A stretch of 64,000 nucleotides of DNA, taken from Bordetella parapertussis. GTDB taxonomy: Bacteria > Pseudomonadota > Gammaproteobacteria > Burkholderiales > Burkholderiaceae_C. The stretch covers positions 35,058 to 99,057 of the forward strand of contig CAMDKD010000006.1 in NCBI GenBank assembly GCA_945901125.1, read 5' to 3'. Below are positions 41,208 to 51,077 of the stretch, piece by piece. Every line of letters starts with the position of its first letter. Position 1 is the stretch's first letter. The translations under genes were made by a program, and so were the position numbers. The notes below the pieces were generated by a model. It saw only the letters and a list, made by a program, of their open reading frames with translations. It did no database searches and was not told the DNA's origin.

Positions 41208-41993
41208 ATGAGTTTGCACCTGGTTCATGGCGTCGCCGTCGAAGACTCAGGCACCGGACCTGCGGTGGTGTGTGTGCACGGACTGGGCGGCACATCGAAT
41301 ACCTGGACAAGTTTGCTATCAGCATTTGAAGGCTTCCGGCTTATCCGCGTGGACTTGCCTGGTTGCGGCAGATCTTTGGCCCAAACCACTGACATCAGCG
41401 TCAAGGACATGGTGACTTGCCTGCAAACTGTTTGCCGTACTTTGTCCATTGAAACCGCCCAATGGCTAGGTCATTCCATGGGAACCATTGTGTGTCAGCA
41501 CTTGGCGCAAAGCACTCCCGCGCTGGTGAAAAGCCTGTTGTTGTTCGGGCCGTTGGCCGCACCTGCAGATGCTGCACGCGAGGCGCTTCGCACGCGTGCC
41601 GCTAAAGTCAGCCAGGGCGGATTGGCCGGTTTGCAGGAGATGGCCGACGCACTGTTAAACACCGCTGTCAGCGGCCACACCAAAAGTCACAGTCCTGCTG
41701 CCTACGCCTTTGTGCGTGAAAGTTTGATGCGTCAATCGCCCGGCTCCTACGCCGACCACTGCCTGGCTCTGGCGCAAGTCAGAGCGGCAGATATTGAACA
41801 TATTGACCTGCCGGTGCTGCTGATCACCGGGGACGAAGACCTGGTCGCGCCACCGGCCGCCGTGCAAGCCATGGCGCGTCGCATGCCAAGGGCGCGCAGT
41901 GTGGTGTTGCATCGCTGCGGTCACTGGACACCGGTGGAAAGACCGCACGAATGCATCCGTGAAACGCGGGATTTTTTAAAGCGTAACGCCTGA
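41208..41993 (+). CDS. Alpha/beta-hydrolase fold enzyme
   Basis: A 261-aa alpha/beta hydrolase. It has the oxyanion region VVCVHGLGGTSNTW, the nucleophile elbow GHSMGT (Ser), the acid in LLITGDEDLVAPP, and the catalytic His in LHRCGHWTPVERP, so the triad is complete. It resembles the MhpC/PcaD-like hydrolases that cleave C-C or ester/lactone bonds in ring catabolism, but the substrate is unknown. It is the first gene of the long rightward train controlled from the TetR-side promoter region. Confidence 0.88.
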   Translation: MSLHLVHGVAVEDSGTGPAVVCVHGLGGTSNTWTSLLSAFEGFRLIRVDLPGCGRSLAQTTDISVKDMVTCLQTVCRTLSIETAQWLGHSMGTIVCQHLAQSTPALVKSLLLFGPLAAPADAAREALRTRAAKVSQGGLAGLQEMADALLNTAVSGHTKSHSPAAYAFVRESLMRQSPGSYADHCLALAQVRAADIEHIDLPVLLITGDEDLVAPPAAVQAMARRMPRARSVVLHRCGHWTPVERPHECIRETRDFLKRNA

Positions 41994-42003
41994 AGGCAAA
42001 GCC

Positions 42004-43317
42004 ATGAACCAAGTCTTGTTTACCAATGTGAATGTGTTTGATGCCAGCGGCGACATGCCTTTTGCAGGTGAAGTGCTGGTGCAGGGCAACAAAATTGTGC
42101 GGGTCACGCGTGCGGTCAACGGCATGCGAAACATGCCTGTGTCCGGCCAAACCATCATCGACGGTGCCGGCTGTTTTTTGATGCCCGGCATGGTGGAGGC
42201 GCACACCCATTTTTCGTGGAATGACCAACCCAGCCTGGACGCTATTCAACGCATGCCGCCCGAGGAACATATTCTCTGGTGTGCCCAGGTGGCCAAGCAG
42301 TACTTGGACATGGGTTGGACCAGTTGTGTGGGGGCAGCCGCAGCCAAACCCCGGCTGGATGTCGTCATTCGCAATGCCATCAACGACGGCACCATCATCG
42401 GGCCGCGTTACACCGCACCGAGCCAGGAAATCACGGTTCCCGGCGGCCTGGGCGACAGCACCCAACCGCATTTACCGCAATCCGAGTTTGCTTTCGGCGC
42501 AGTGGTCAGCGGCAGCGATGAAATGCGCCGCTGCGTGCGTATGTTCTGCAAGTACGGTGTTGACACGCTGAAAATTAATTTGTCCGGCGAATCTATCACC
42601 GGCATGTCCAGTGAACAAAGTCAATTCACTGAAGAGGAAATCACCACCTGTGTGCAAGAGGCAAAGAGTTGGGGCAAATGGGTGGCTGCCCACGCCCGCT
42701 CTACCTGGTCGGTCAAGCAATGCGTCAAGCAAGGTATCAATGTCATTTACCACGCCAGCTTTCTGGACAACGAAGCCATTGACCTGCTGGACCAGCACCG
42801 CCAATCGCATTTCATCGCACCCGGACTGGCCTGGTTAATCAATACCTGCCACAACGCGAGTGAATACGGTTTGACCAAAGACGTGGTTCAGAAAATGGGC
42901 TACTTCAAAGAGCTGGACGCGGCCATCGAATCCATGCGCGCTTTGCACAAGCGCGGCGTGCACATCATGCCAGGCGGTGACTATGGTTTCGCCTGGACAC
43001 CGCACGGCACCAATGCCAAGGATCTGGAATATTTTGTCAAGCACATCGGTATGTCGAACATGGAGGCGCTGCTGAGTGCCACCCAGTGGGGCGCGCCCAT
43101 GATGCGCAGTGCTGAGCCTTTGGGTCAGATCCGCGAAGGCTATCTGGCGGATTTGTTGTTGATTGACGGCGACCCGCTGACCGACATCACGGTGTTGCAG
43201 GATAAATCACGCATTCTGTCTGTGATGAAGGACGGCAAGTTCCACCGCGAACCGCCTTCTTTGTCGTCGCGCGGCCAGACGGGAAGACCGGCCATTCCAA
43301 CGCGTTGGGCTGCTTGA
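42004..43317 (+). CDS. Metal-dependent amidohydrolase (paralogue 1)
   Basis: A 437-aa amidohydrolase-superfamily enzyme of the imidazolonepropionase/prolidase-like type. It has an N-terminal beta-sandwich and TIM barrel. Metal-site motifs are MVEAHTHFSWND (HxH), the probable bridging Lys/strand residue in DTLKINLSGES, VAAHARSTWSV (His), VIYHASFLDNE (His) and MPGGDYGFAWTPHG (Asp). It ends with the usual ADLLLIDGDPL. It is followed after 14 bases by a close paralogue. Probable role is hydrolysis of an amide or cyclic amide imported by the neighbouring ABC system; this is inference from context. Confidence 0.87.
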   Translation: MNQVLFTNVNVFDASGDMPFAGEVLVQGNKIVRVTRAVNGMRNMPVSGQTIIDGAGCFLMPGMVEAHTHFSWNDQPSLDAIQRMPPEEHILWCAQVAKQYLDMGWTSCVGAAAAKPRLDVVIRNAINDGTIIGPRYTAPSQEITVPGGLGDSTQPHLPQSEFAFGAVVSGSDEMRRCVRMFCKYGVDTLKINLSGESITGMSSEQSQFTEEEITTCVQEAKSWGKWVAAHARSTWSVKQCVKQGINVIYHASFLDNEAIDLLDQHRQSHFIAPGLAWLINTCHNASEYGLTKDVVQKMGYFKELDAAIESMRALHKRGVHIMPGGDYGFAWTPHGTNAKDLEYFVKHIGMSNMEALLSATQWGAPMMRSAEPLGQIREGYLADLLLIDGDPLTDITVLQDKSRILSVMKDGKFHREPPSLSSRGQTGRPAIPTRWAA

Positions 43318-43331
43318 GCAAGGAGATGAGC

Positions 43332-44615
43332 ATGGGATCCACACTTTTCACCAACGTACGCATTCTTGACGGCAGCGGCGCTGCACCCTATGCGGGCAGT
43401 GTGCTGGTCGAGGGCAAGCGCATCAAACACATTAGCCGCTCCTCCGCGCCTGTTTCTGCCGGCGATGCCATGCAAATCGATGCCGCAGGCGCCACACTCA
43501 TGCCCGGCATGTGCGAAGCCCATACACATTTTTCCTGGAACAACGCAGCCAATCTGGCGGGCATACAAACCATGCCCCTGGAGGAGCACGTGCTGTGGAG
43601 CGCCAAAGTCGCCAAGATTTATCTGGAGGCCGGTTGGACGTCTTGTGTGGGCGCTGCCTGCGCCAAACCAAGGCTTGACGTTGTGATCCGCAACGCCATC
43701 AACAGCGGTCAGATCCCCGGCCCGCGCTATCTGGCTGCGAGTCAGGAAATCACGGTGCCTGGCGCCTTGGGCGATGAAACCCTGCCGCATCTTCCTTTTC
43801 CTGAGTTCAGCTTCGGTGCCAATGTCAACGGGGCAGAGGACATGCGCAAAACCGTGCGTTTGTTTTTAAAGTACGGCGTTGATTGCATCAAGCTCAATTT
43901 GTCAGGTGACAACTTCACGCCGGATTCACCGGCGGAAACAAACTGGATGACAGATGCAGAAGTAGCTGCGGCCATGGAAGAAGTCAAAATGCGCGGCAAA
44001 CGCGGCACCGCCCACGCGCGTTCAGGCGCTTCTGTTCAGCAAGCGCTCAAGCACGGTATTGAAATCATTTACCACGCCAGTTTTTGTGACGAAAAAACAC
44101 TTGACATGCTGGAAGCAGCCAAGGACAAGGTGTACGTTGTTCCCGGCATAGCCATCATCCATGCGCTCTTAAACGAAGCCGAAGCCTACGGTATGACACG
44201 CGCCAAGGCCGAAAGCCTGGGCTATGGCATAGAGTGGGAAGCCGCGCTCAAATCCCTCAGTGCCATGCATAAGCGCGGTATTCGCGTCATGCCCGGCGGT
44301 GACTACGGTTTTGCTTTTACGCCGCACGGGCAAAACGCACGGGATCTGGAATTTTTTGTCCGTTACCTGGGCTTCACGCCGATGGAAGCCATACGCTCTT
44401 GTACTTTGTACGGCGGCCAGATCATGCTCAAGCCCAACGAACTCGGTCTGGTGAAAGAAGGTTATCTGGCCGATTTGCTGCTGGTCGATGGCGATCCGCT
44501 GACCAATCTGGCGATTTTGCGGGAACCTTCGCGCATGCTGGCGGTGATGAAGGACGGAGTATTCGCCAAGCACCCGCCCGCCACACGCGCCATGCCCTGG
44601 GAGCGTGCTGCATGA
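43332..44615 (+). CDS. Metal-dependent amidohydrolase (paralogue 2)
   Basis: A 427-aa protein clearly paralogous to the preceding gene along its whole length. Shared landmarks in the same order are CEAHTHFSWNN, GWTSCVGAACAKPRLDVVIR, SQEITVPGALGDE, CIKLNLSGDNF, AHARSGASVQQ, IIYHASFCDE, MPGGDYGFAFTPHG and ADLLLVDGDPL. All presumptive metal ligands are retained, so both copies should be active and may differ in substrate. The ATG at 43332 is preceded by AAGGAG. The stop overlaps the livH start (ATGA). Confidence 0.87.
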   Translation: MGSTLFTNVRILDGSGAAPYAGSVLVEGKRIKHISRSSAPVSAGDAMQIDAAGATLMPGMCEAHTHFSWNNAANLAGIQTMPLEEHVLWSAKVAKIYLEAGWTSCVGAACAKPRLDVVIRNAINSGQIPGPRYLAASQEITVPGALGDETLPHLPFPEFSFGANVNGAEDMRKTVRLFLKYGVDCIKLNLSGDNFTPDSPAETNWMTDAEVAAAMEEVKMRGKRGTAHARSGASVQQALKHGIEIIYHASFCDEKTLDMLEAAKDKVYVVPGIAIIHALLNEAEAYGMTRAKAESLGYGIEWEAALKSLSAMHKRGIRVMPGGDYGFAFTPHGQNARDLEFFVRYLGFTPMEAIRSCTLYGGQIMLKPNELGLVKEGYLADLLLVDGDPLTNLAILREPSRMLAVMKDGVFAKHPPATRAMPWERAA

Positions 44616-45553
44616 AGCGCGGCGAACTGGCGTTCTGGTGGCTGCTTGTCTTGCCGCTTGTCTTGCTGTCCTTTTGGGGACTGTATGAAGACACTATTTT
44701 GTTTTTGAAAACCACGCTCAATGGTTTGACATTGGCCTCGCTTTATTTCATTGTGGCCAGCGGTTTCACCCTGGTGTTCGGCTTGATGCGCAACGTCAAT
44801 CTGGCACACGGCTCGCTTTTTCTGATCGGCGCTTATGTCGGATGGATCACCGGCGAGTACACAGGTTCCTGGTTGCTGGCTGTGCTGGCCGGTTTTGTGG
44901 CTTCCGCCATCGTCGGAGTGTTGATACAAGTCATCGTCTTTAGGCGTATGCAGGGGGAAGACCTGCGTCAAACGCTGGTCACCATTGGTTTATCCATTGT
45001 GCTGGCCGATTTGATGCTGTGGTATTTCGGCGGAGAGATTTATACCTTTGATCCGCCTGCTTGGATTTATGGCACCACAACTTTACCCGTCATAGAAAAA
45101 TTCCCCACTTACAGACTGGTTGTGTTGTGCGTGTCTATTGCAATCGGACTGGCTTTATGGGGTTTGCTGACACGCACCCGCATGGGCATGATGATCCGCG
45201 CCGGTGTGGACGACCGTGGCATGTTGTCTGCCTCGGGCGTGAACGTGCAACGCATATTTGCATTGACGTTTGCACTCGGTGCCGGATTGGCCGGACTTGC
45301 CGGGGTTGTCGGTGGCACAGCTTTATCGATTTCCCCAGGCGAAGACACGCGTTACCTGCTGGCCTCTTTGGTGGTGGTGATTGTCGGCGGCATGGGCAGT
45401 GTGCCCGGCGCCGCTATCGGGGCATTGTTGATCGGGCTGGCTGAGCAATTCGGTCAAGCCTATGCGCCCACTTACTCGGTGGTATTCACTTTTGTCATCA
45501 TGATCATTGCGCTGGCTTTCAGGCCGCGCGGTGTCCTAGGAAAAGCCACATGA
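44612..45553 (+). CDS. livH: Branched-chain amino acid-type ABC transporter permease (LivH family)
   Basis: A 313-aa inner-membrane permease with about eight to nine hydrophobic segments. LivH-family motifs are LNGLTLASLYFIVASGFTLVFGLMRNVNLAHGSL (key piece FGLMRNVNLAHG) and ISPGEDTRYLLASLVVVIVGGMGSVPGA. The transport signature is intact. Substrates of this class include amino acids, urea, amides and aromatic acids. It overlaps both neighbours by ATGA junctions. The longer open frame back to 44399 is inside the amidohydrolase and is not used. The gene symbol is by family. Confidence 0.9.
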   Translation: MKRGELAFWWLLVLPLVLLSFWGLYEDTILFLKTTLNGLTLASLYFIVASGFTLVFGLMRNVNLAHGSLFLIGAYVGWITGEYTGSWLLAVLAGFVASAIVGVLIQVIVFRRMQGEDLRQTLVTIGLSIVLADLMLWYFGGEIYTFDPPAWIYGTTTLPVIEKFPTYRLVVLCVSIAIGLALWGLLTRTRMGMMIRAGVDDRGMLSASGVNVQRIFALTFALGAGLAGLAGVVGGTALSISPGEDTRYLLASLVVVIVGGMGSVPGAAIGALLIGLAEQFGQAYAPTYSVVFTFVIMIIALAFRPRGVLGKAT

Positions 45554-46704
45554 GCGCAGCACAATGGCGCAGAGCCATGAACACCCAAATGCCGCGCGCC
45601 CAAGTCAGCGTGGTGACGCAAGCCCCTGCGCGCAGTGCCATGCCGGTGACTACCAATTCCCCGGCGCAGACTACAGCAGAGCAAACAACTTGGTGGGGCA
45701 GGGCTTGGTCGCAAGTCCGATTCAGACACTGTGTGGTCTTGCTCGCTTTGCTCATCTACCCCATGGTGGCTTCGCCTTTTTTCACCTACCAGATTGCCGC
45801 CCAGTCAATGGCGCTGGGCTTGATTGCTTTGTCTTTGACATTCCTGGGTGGCTACGGCGGCATGGTGTCCTTGTCGCAAATGACAGTGGCCGGTGTCAGC
45901 GGTTATTTGATCGCCATATTCGGCACCAGCAGCATGTCTGCCATCAGCCTGGGTTGGCCGTGGTGGCTGGCCGTGGTGTTTTCAATTTTGATTTCCATGG
46001 TGTTCGCCACACTGGTCGGCTGGCTGTCAATCCGTACCGAAGGCATTCACACCATCATGATCACGTTGGCCATAGGGGTTGCTTTCTTTTACCTGACCCA
46101 ACAAAACTATGTGTTGTTCAACGGTTTTCAGGGCTTTAGCAAAATCAGTGCGCCGACGGTAGGCGATGTGGATTTCACACAACCGGAGGCTTTTTACTTT
46201 CTCGCCACCGGCTGCGCGTTGGCCGCTTATTGGGCTGTCAAGTACCTGGTGCGAGCGCCTTTCGGCATGGCTTTGCAAGGCATACGCGACAACCCCAGAC
46301 GCATGAATTCGCTGGGCTTTAACGTCACAGCGCATCGCTTGGCGGCTCATGCGTTTGCCGGTTTTTTAGCGGCCATTGGCGGCATTCTGCTGGTTTGGTA
46401 CAACAACCGCATCTCTCCCGGATCCATCAACACCGGCGCGCTCATCAATATTTTGGTGATTGCCGTGCTGGGAGGTATGAAGCATCCCATCGGTGCATTC
46501 ATAGGCGCGATTGCATTCGTCCTGTTACAAAACTTTGCTATCGATCTGGTCGACAGGCAACGCTTCAATCTTGTGATTGGTGGCGTGTTTTTACTGATCG
46601 TTTTTTTCTCGCCCGATGGAATGTTGGGCTTGTGGCAGAAATTGCGTGTGCGCTGGTCATCGTCAGGCAGAGATGAGCGCACACAAGGAAGTCGCCGGCC
46701 ATGA
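45550..46704 (+). CDS. livM: Branched-chain amino acid-type ABC transporter permease (LivM family)
   Basis: A 384-aa permease, the LivM partner of the preceding gene. It has hydrophobic segments from about residue 60 onward and family motifs SLTFLGGYGGMVSLSQMTVAGVSGY and GIRDNPRRMNSLGFNV, which corresponds to the coupling region for LivG/LivF, plus AVLGGMKHPIGAFIGA. An unusually long hydrophilic N-terminus (about 60 residues, Ala/Thr/Gln-rich) precedes the first membrane segment. It may be real or may reflect a later true start. The ATG overlaps the livH stop. Confidence 0.88.
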   Translation: MSAAQWRRAMNTQMPRAQVSVVTQAPARSAMPVTTNSPAQTTAEQTTWWGRAWSQVRFRHCVVLLALLIYPMVASPFFTYQIAAQSMALGLIALSLTFLGGYGGMVSLSQMTVAGVSGYLIAIFGTSSMSAISLGWPWWLAVVFSILISMVFATLVGWLSIRTEGIHTIMITLAIGVAFFYLTQQNYVLFNGFQGFSKISAPTVGDVDFTQPEAFYFLATGCALAAYWAVKYLVRAPFGMALQGIRDNPRRMNSLGFNVTAHRLAAHAFAGFLAAIGGILLVWYNNRISPGSINTGALINILVIAVLGGMKHPIGAFIGAIAFVLLQNFAIDLVDRQRFNLVIGGVFLLIVFFSPDGMLGLWQKLRVRWSSSGRDERTQGSRRP

Positions 46705-46803
46705 AAACCAAGTTGTTTTCATGCAGGCAACCCGACGCTGTCCTTGAAGGGCCATGCGTCATTTTCCGGCCATCCGGCCATCTTTCAACCTGAGGAGACA
46801 AAA

Positions 46804-48057
46804 ATGCATTTAAGCAAAAGAACGCTGGCACGTACCGTGATCAGCGCAGCAATCCTGGCGGCCACCACCGGTTTTGCTTTCGCAGAAGGCACCTTGAAAG
46901 TCGGTCTGCTTTCCATTCTGGAAGGCCCTTTCGCTGTGCCGGGACAAGACGGTATTCGCGGCGCTGAACTTGCCCTGAAACAAAAGGGTGGAACTGCCGG
47001 CGGCATGAAGATTCAACTCATCAGCGGTTCGTCTGACGGCAACCCTGACAAAGCTGTGGCTGCAACCCGCAAACTGGTTGAGCAGGACAAAGTGCAAGTC
47101 ATGATCGGCCCGTTGTCCGGCGACGAAGGTATTGCGGTGAAGAACTATGCCAAGACACAGGCAGGCATCACATTTATCAATGGTTCATCCGGTGCTCAGG
47201 CAGCCACATTGAACGACCCGTCAACCAACTTCTTTCGTTTCAACACAGAAGGCGCGCAGTGGATGGTCGGTTTAGGCGATCACGCCCTGTCCAAGGGTTA
47301 CAAAAAAATGTTCCTGATTGCTGAAGACTACGGTTTCCCGTATTCACAAGTACAAGGTTTCATGGCCAGTTACTGCGCCAAAGGCGGTAAAGTAGTGGAC
47401 AAAGCCTGGGTGCCGCTGGGTACCAAAGACTATGCCTCTGTGATCGCCAAAATTCCTAAAGACGTAGATGCTTTGCTGGTGGTGTTGGGCGGCTCTGATG
47501 CGGTCAACTTCCTGACCCAGTACGAGCAGTCCGGCGGTAACAAGCCCATGGTCGGCGGCTCCATCACGGTAGACCAGACGGTGTTGAACTACAAAGGCAA
47601 GCGCCGTGAATCGCTGGTGGGTACGGCATCTGCCGGCCCGATGGCCGATTCACTGGGTACTGCCGAGTGGAAAAAATTCGTTGCGGATTACAAAGTGAAT
47701 TTCAAAGACGGTTTCCCCAGCCCTTCATTGTTCGCTTACCTCTACTACATCAACACCAAGGCAGCGCTCGATGGTCTGGACGCGGTCAAAGGCGATTTGA
47801 GCGGCGGCCAGAAGAAATACCGTGAAGCTTTGCAGAAAACCAAATTCGTCGGCCCGGCCGGTGAAGTGGTGATCGATGCCAACCGCAACGGCGTAGGTCC
47901 CACCTACATCACTGAAGTGACCAAGGCTGCCGATGGCTCCTTGTTCAACAAAGTGGTCAAGACGGTGCCTAACATCACCCAAACCCTGGGCCTGCCTGAA
48001 GCAGAGTTCAAGAAGATGGGTCTGGGAACCCGTGATATTCCGGACTGCCGCAAGTAA
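46804..48057 (+). CDS. Periplasmic ligand-binding protein of the Liv-type ABC transporter
   Basis: A 417-aa precursor with a Sec signal peptide cleaved after AFA near residue 27. A Peripla_BP_6-type mature domain begins EGTLKVGLLSILEGPFAVPGQDG. Further family features are QDKVQVMIGPLSGDEGIAV, ITFINGSSGAQAA and AEDYGFPYSQVQGF. This class binds amino acids, amides or aromatic acids; the ligand is not known here. The ATG at 46804 follows AGGAGAC. It is separated from livM by 99 bases, so it may have extra translation or mRNA stability control. Confidence 0.9.
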   Translation: MHLSKRTLARTVISAAILAATTGFAFAEGTLKVGLLSILEGPFAVPGQDGIRGAELALKQKGGTAGGMKIQLISGSSDGNPDKAVAATRKLVEQDKVQVMIGPLSGDEGIAVKNYAKTQAGITFINGSSGAQAATLNDPSTNFFRFNTEGAQWMVGLGDHALSKGYKKMFLIAEDYGFPYSQVQGFMASYCAKGGKVVDKAWVPLGTKDYASVIAKIPKDVDALLVVLGGSDAVNFLTQYEQSGGNKPMVGGSITVDQTVLNYKGKRRESLVGTASAGPMADSLGTAEWKKFVADYKVNFKDGFPSPSLFAYLYYINTKAALDGLDAVKGDLSGGQKKYREALQKTKFVGPAGEVVIDANRNGVGPTYITEVTKAADGSLFNKVVKTVPNITQTLGLPEAEFKKMGLGTRDIPDCRK

Positions 48058-48072
48058 GCAGGGCTGACAAAG

Positions 48073-48900
48073 ATGGCATCCATCACCGCATTGCGCTCGG
48101 CCATTACCACTGCGGTAATGCCGCGCCCGCCGCAGGCAGGCGAAGTGCCGCTCATGTCTTCCGAGGCGCTGGTTCTCGAAGGTGTGACGCGTGCATTCGG
48201 CGCATTGCGGGCGGTGGATGACGTCAGTTTGTCAGTGCTCGCCGGTGAAAAGCGCGCCATTCTCGGCGCGAACGGCGCGGGCAAGACCACCTTGTTCAAC
48301 GCCATCACCGGCGACTTTCCGCCCACTTCCGGGCGGATCCGTTTTTTCGGCGAAGACATCACGCACATGGATCCCTTCGAGCGTATACGCAAGGGCATGC
48401 GCAGAACCTACCAGTCTTCGCTGTTGTTTAAAGATTTGAGCGTGCGCGACAACCTTTTTTTGGCGGTGCGCGGCGTCTCTAACGCGCGCTTCAGTCTCAG
48501 ACGCCCCGGCCCCGGACACCCCTCTAGCGTGGCCACACAGGAGTTGCTTGAGCGCGGCCGCTTAACGCATATCGCTGACGAAATGGTCAGTAACCTGGCG
48601 CACGGTCAGCAACGCCAACTTGAAATTGCTATGGCACTGGCCGGCGCACCGCGCCTGATACTGTTTGATGAACCTGCCGCAGGCTTGTCCCCGGCAGAGC
48701 GGCGTGAATTGGTATTGCTACTGACATCGCTTCCGTCGCATATGAGTTTTGTTTTGATTGAGCATGATCTGGAAATTGCCTTGCGAGTAGTCGAGTGCGT
48801 CACAGTGATGCACAACGGCAGCGTCATCAAAACCGGTACACCTTCAGAGATTGAAAACGATCAACAGGTGCAAGCCATTTACATGGGAGGCAAGCACTGA
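48073..48900 (+). CDS. livG: ABC transporter ATP-binding protein (LivG family)
   Basis: A 275-aa ATPase with Walker A GANGAGKTTLFN near residue 73, and the LivG-type segment ITHMDPFERIRKGMRRTYQ. The signature region is diverged (SNLAHGQQRQLEIAMAL), as usual for LivG, and Walker B is LILFDEPAAGLSP. An N-terminal extension of about 30 residues precedes the ATPase fold. It is followed directly by the fused LivF gene (TGATG junction). Confidence 0.92.
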   Translation: MASITALRSAITTAVMPRPPQAGEVPLMSSEALVLEGVTRAFGALRAVDDVSLSVLAGEKRAILGANGAGKTTLFNAITGDFPPTSGRIRFFGEDITHMDPFERIRKGMRRTYQSSLLFKDLSVRDNLFLAVRGVSNARFSLRRPGPGHPSSVATQELLERGRLTHIADEMVSNLAHGQQRQLEIAMALAGAPRLILFDEPAAGLSPAERRELVLLLTSLPSHMSFVLIEHDLEIALRVVECVTVMHNGSVIKTGTPSEIENDQQVQAIYMGGKH

Positions 48901-51059
48901 TGGCCTGGTTCAGTGACACCTCTTCTGCCGCTTCTTTTAAAGGCCCGTTGCTGGTCATTGAAGACTTGCATGTGTATTACGGACAGGCACACGCATTGCA
49001 AGGTATTTCTTTGAGTCTTTCGCAAGGCGTGCTCGGCGTTATCGGTCGCAACGGCATGGGCAAAACCACGCTGTGCAATGCCATCACCGGCCTGGCGTCT
49101 GCCACCGGCAGTGTGCGTCTCGCGGGCGAAGAAATTCTGGGTATACCGCCGCATGACATCACACGCCGCGGCATTGCCTATGTACCTCAAGGTCGCCGCA
49201 TGTGGCCGTCATTGACAGTGGATGAAACACTCAGGCTGGTGGCTGCGCAACGCCGCGATGTCGACCGCGTCTACGCCATGTTCCCGCGCCTGGCAGAGCG
49301 GCGCAGTAACGGCGGTTCGCAGTTATCCGGCGGTGAACAGCAGATGCTGGCGATAGGGCGTGCATTGCTGCTCAATCCCAGAGTGCTGGTGATGGATGAA
49401 CCCACCGAAGGCCTGGCCCCTGTCATTGTCGAGCAGGTGGAAGCTTCACTTCGGCAACTGGCCACCGAAGACGGTATTGCCATTTTGCTGATAGAGCAAA
49501 ACCTGGGCGTGGCCACTGCATCAGCAGACCGCATCGCCGTCATGGTGAACGGGCGTTTGCAGGCAGACATGCCTGCCGCAGAACTCGCAGCTGACAAAGT
49601 TTTGCAGGAACGTTTGCTGGGACTGCGCGCCAGTGCTGAAGTGACAGAGGCAACTGAACCGCCACCTGTCTCTGATCAACCTGCCCAGGTCATACGTGTT
49701 CAGCGGGCGCACAGTAACGAAGATCTGCCCTTCAGTCAGCAGTTTGCGGTGTCTACTTACCAAAGCCGTGTTGAAGAAAGTGCGGAGAAATTAAGCAGTA
49801 CTTCCAGCAAAATTTTTGATTTCCCGGTAGCAACCAGCAGCAGTCTGGCCGTGTATGTGGCCGGCACTTTTGACACCAAGGGCAAGGAATTATTTTTCCT
49901 GCGCCAGTGTCTGGAAAAACTCGGTTTGCGTGCCATCACCGTAGATTTATCAACCAGCGGCAGACCTTCTTCAGCTTCTGTTCATCCGCGCGAAGTTGCA
50001 AAGTACCACCCTCAAGGTGAAAAGGCCGTGTTCAGCGGTGACCGCGGAAGTTCGGTCACTGCCATGGCGGTGGCGTTCGAGCAGTTCATTCAACACCGGC
50101 GCGATGTAGGCGGATTGATATCGGCCGGCGGCTCCGGCGGCACCACACTGGCTACCGCTGCCATGCGTGTACTGCCTATTGGCGTGCCCAAGGTCATGGT
50201 GTCAACCATGGCGTCTGGCGATACCCGGGCTTATGTCGGCCCTAGCGATATCTGCATGATGTATTCAGTGACTGATATTCAAGGCATTAACCGCATCAGT
50301 GAAAAAGTGTTATCGAATGCAGCGCATGCCATCGCCGGCATGATGACGCATACCCACCGGGGTACCGACTCCGTCAAACCCGCCATAGGCCTGACCATGT
50401 TCGGCGTCACCACGCCTTGCGTGCAAGCGGTCACCAAACTGCTTGAAAACGATTACGACTGCCTGGTGTTTCATGCCACCGGCACTGGCGGGCAATCGAT
50501 GGAAAAACTGGCAGCCTCGCATTTACTCAATGGCGTGATTGATGTGTCCACCACCGAGGTGGCCGATGAAATCGGCGGTGGTGTTTTGTCCGCAGGCGCA
50601 ACACGGATGGATGTGTTTGCACAACACGATATTCCTTATGTCGGCTCATGCGGTGCGCTGGACATGGTGAATTTCGGCGCCTACGACACGGTTCCGGACA
50701 AATTCAAAGGGCGCAACCTCTATCGCCACAACCCCAATATCACTTTGATGCGCACAACCGCCGATGAATGCAAATTGATAGGCGAGTTCATTGGACACAA
50801 ACTCAACGCCATGCAAGGTCCGGTACGTTTTTTGGTGCCCGACAAAGGCTTCTCAGCTATCGACCAGCCGGGCCATCCTTTTCACGATCCTCAGGCCGAC
50901 CAAGCCTTGATCACCGCTTTACAAGCCACCTTCAAACCCACTGCTAAACACAAACTTGTACGCCTGCCATTGCATGTGAATGACGAAGCATTTGCGCAGG
51001 CATTGGTGAAGGCATGGCATGAGATTGCGGTGCGTCCTGCCGTTTCCAAAACCGCTTGA
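48900..51059 (+). CDS. LivF-type ABC ATPase fused to a Tm-1-like (UPF0261) ATP-binding domain
   Basis: A 719-aa two-part protein. Residues about 15-260 are a LivF ATPase with IGRNGMGKTTLCN, QLSGGEQQMLAIGRAL and VLVMDEPTEGLAP. After a Ser/Pro/Glu-rich linker, residues about 320-715 form a Tm-1-like domain: LAVYVAGTFDTKGKELFF, ISAGGSGGTTLATAAMR, YSVTDIQGINRIS, and GMTMFG-type GLTMFGVTTPCVQ, then VFHATGTGGQSMEKLA. Tm-1 is the tomato protein that blocks tobamovirus replication; the bacterial domain has no settled function. The adjoining gene encodes the TIM-barrel partner usually found with it. The fusion physically ties that unknown function to the transporter. Confidence 0.9.
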   Translation: MAWFSDTSSAASFKGPLLVIEDLHVYYGQAHALQGISLSLSQGVLGVIGRNGMGKTTLCNAITGLASATGSVRLAGEEILGIPPHDITRRGIAYVPQGRRMWPSLTVDETLRLVAAQRRDVDRVYAMFPRLAERRSNGGSQLSGGEQQMLAIGRALLLNPRVLVMDEPTEGLAPVIVEQVEASLRQLATEDGIAILLIEQNLGVATASADRIAVMVNGRLQADMPAAELAADKVLQERLLGLRASAEVTEATEPPPVSDQPAQVIRVQRAHSNEDLPFSQQFAVSTYQSRVEESAEKLSSTSSKIFDFPVATSSSLAVYVAGTFDTKGKELFFLRQCLEKLGLRAITVDLSTSGRPSSASVHPREVAKYHPQGEKAVFSGDRGSSVTAMAVAFEQFIQHRRDVGGLISAGGSGGTTLATAAMRVLPIGVPKVMVSTMASGDTRAYVGPSDICMMYSVTDIQGINRISEKVLSNAAHAIAGMMTHTHRGTDSVKPAIGLTMFGVTTPCVQAVTKLLENDYDCLVFHATGTGGQSMEKLAASHLLNGVIDVSTTEVADEIGGGVLSAGATRMDVFAQHDIPYVGSCGALDMVNFGAYDTVPDKFKGRNLYRHNPNITLMRTTADECKLIGEFIGHKLNAMQGPVRFLVPDKGFSAIDQPGHPFHDPQADQALITALQATFKPTAKHKLVRLPLHVNDEAFAQALVKAWHEIAVRPAVSKTA

Positions 51060-51077
51060 TATCCAAAGAGAAAGACC

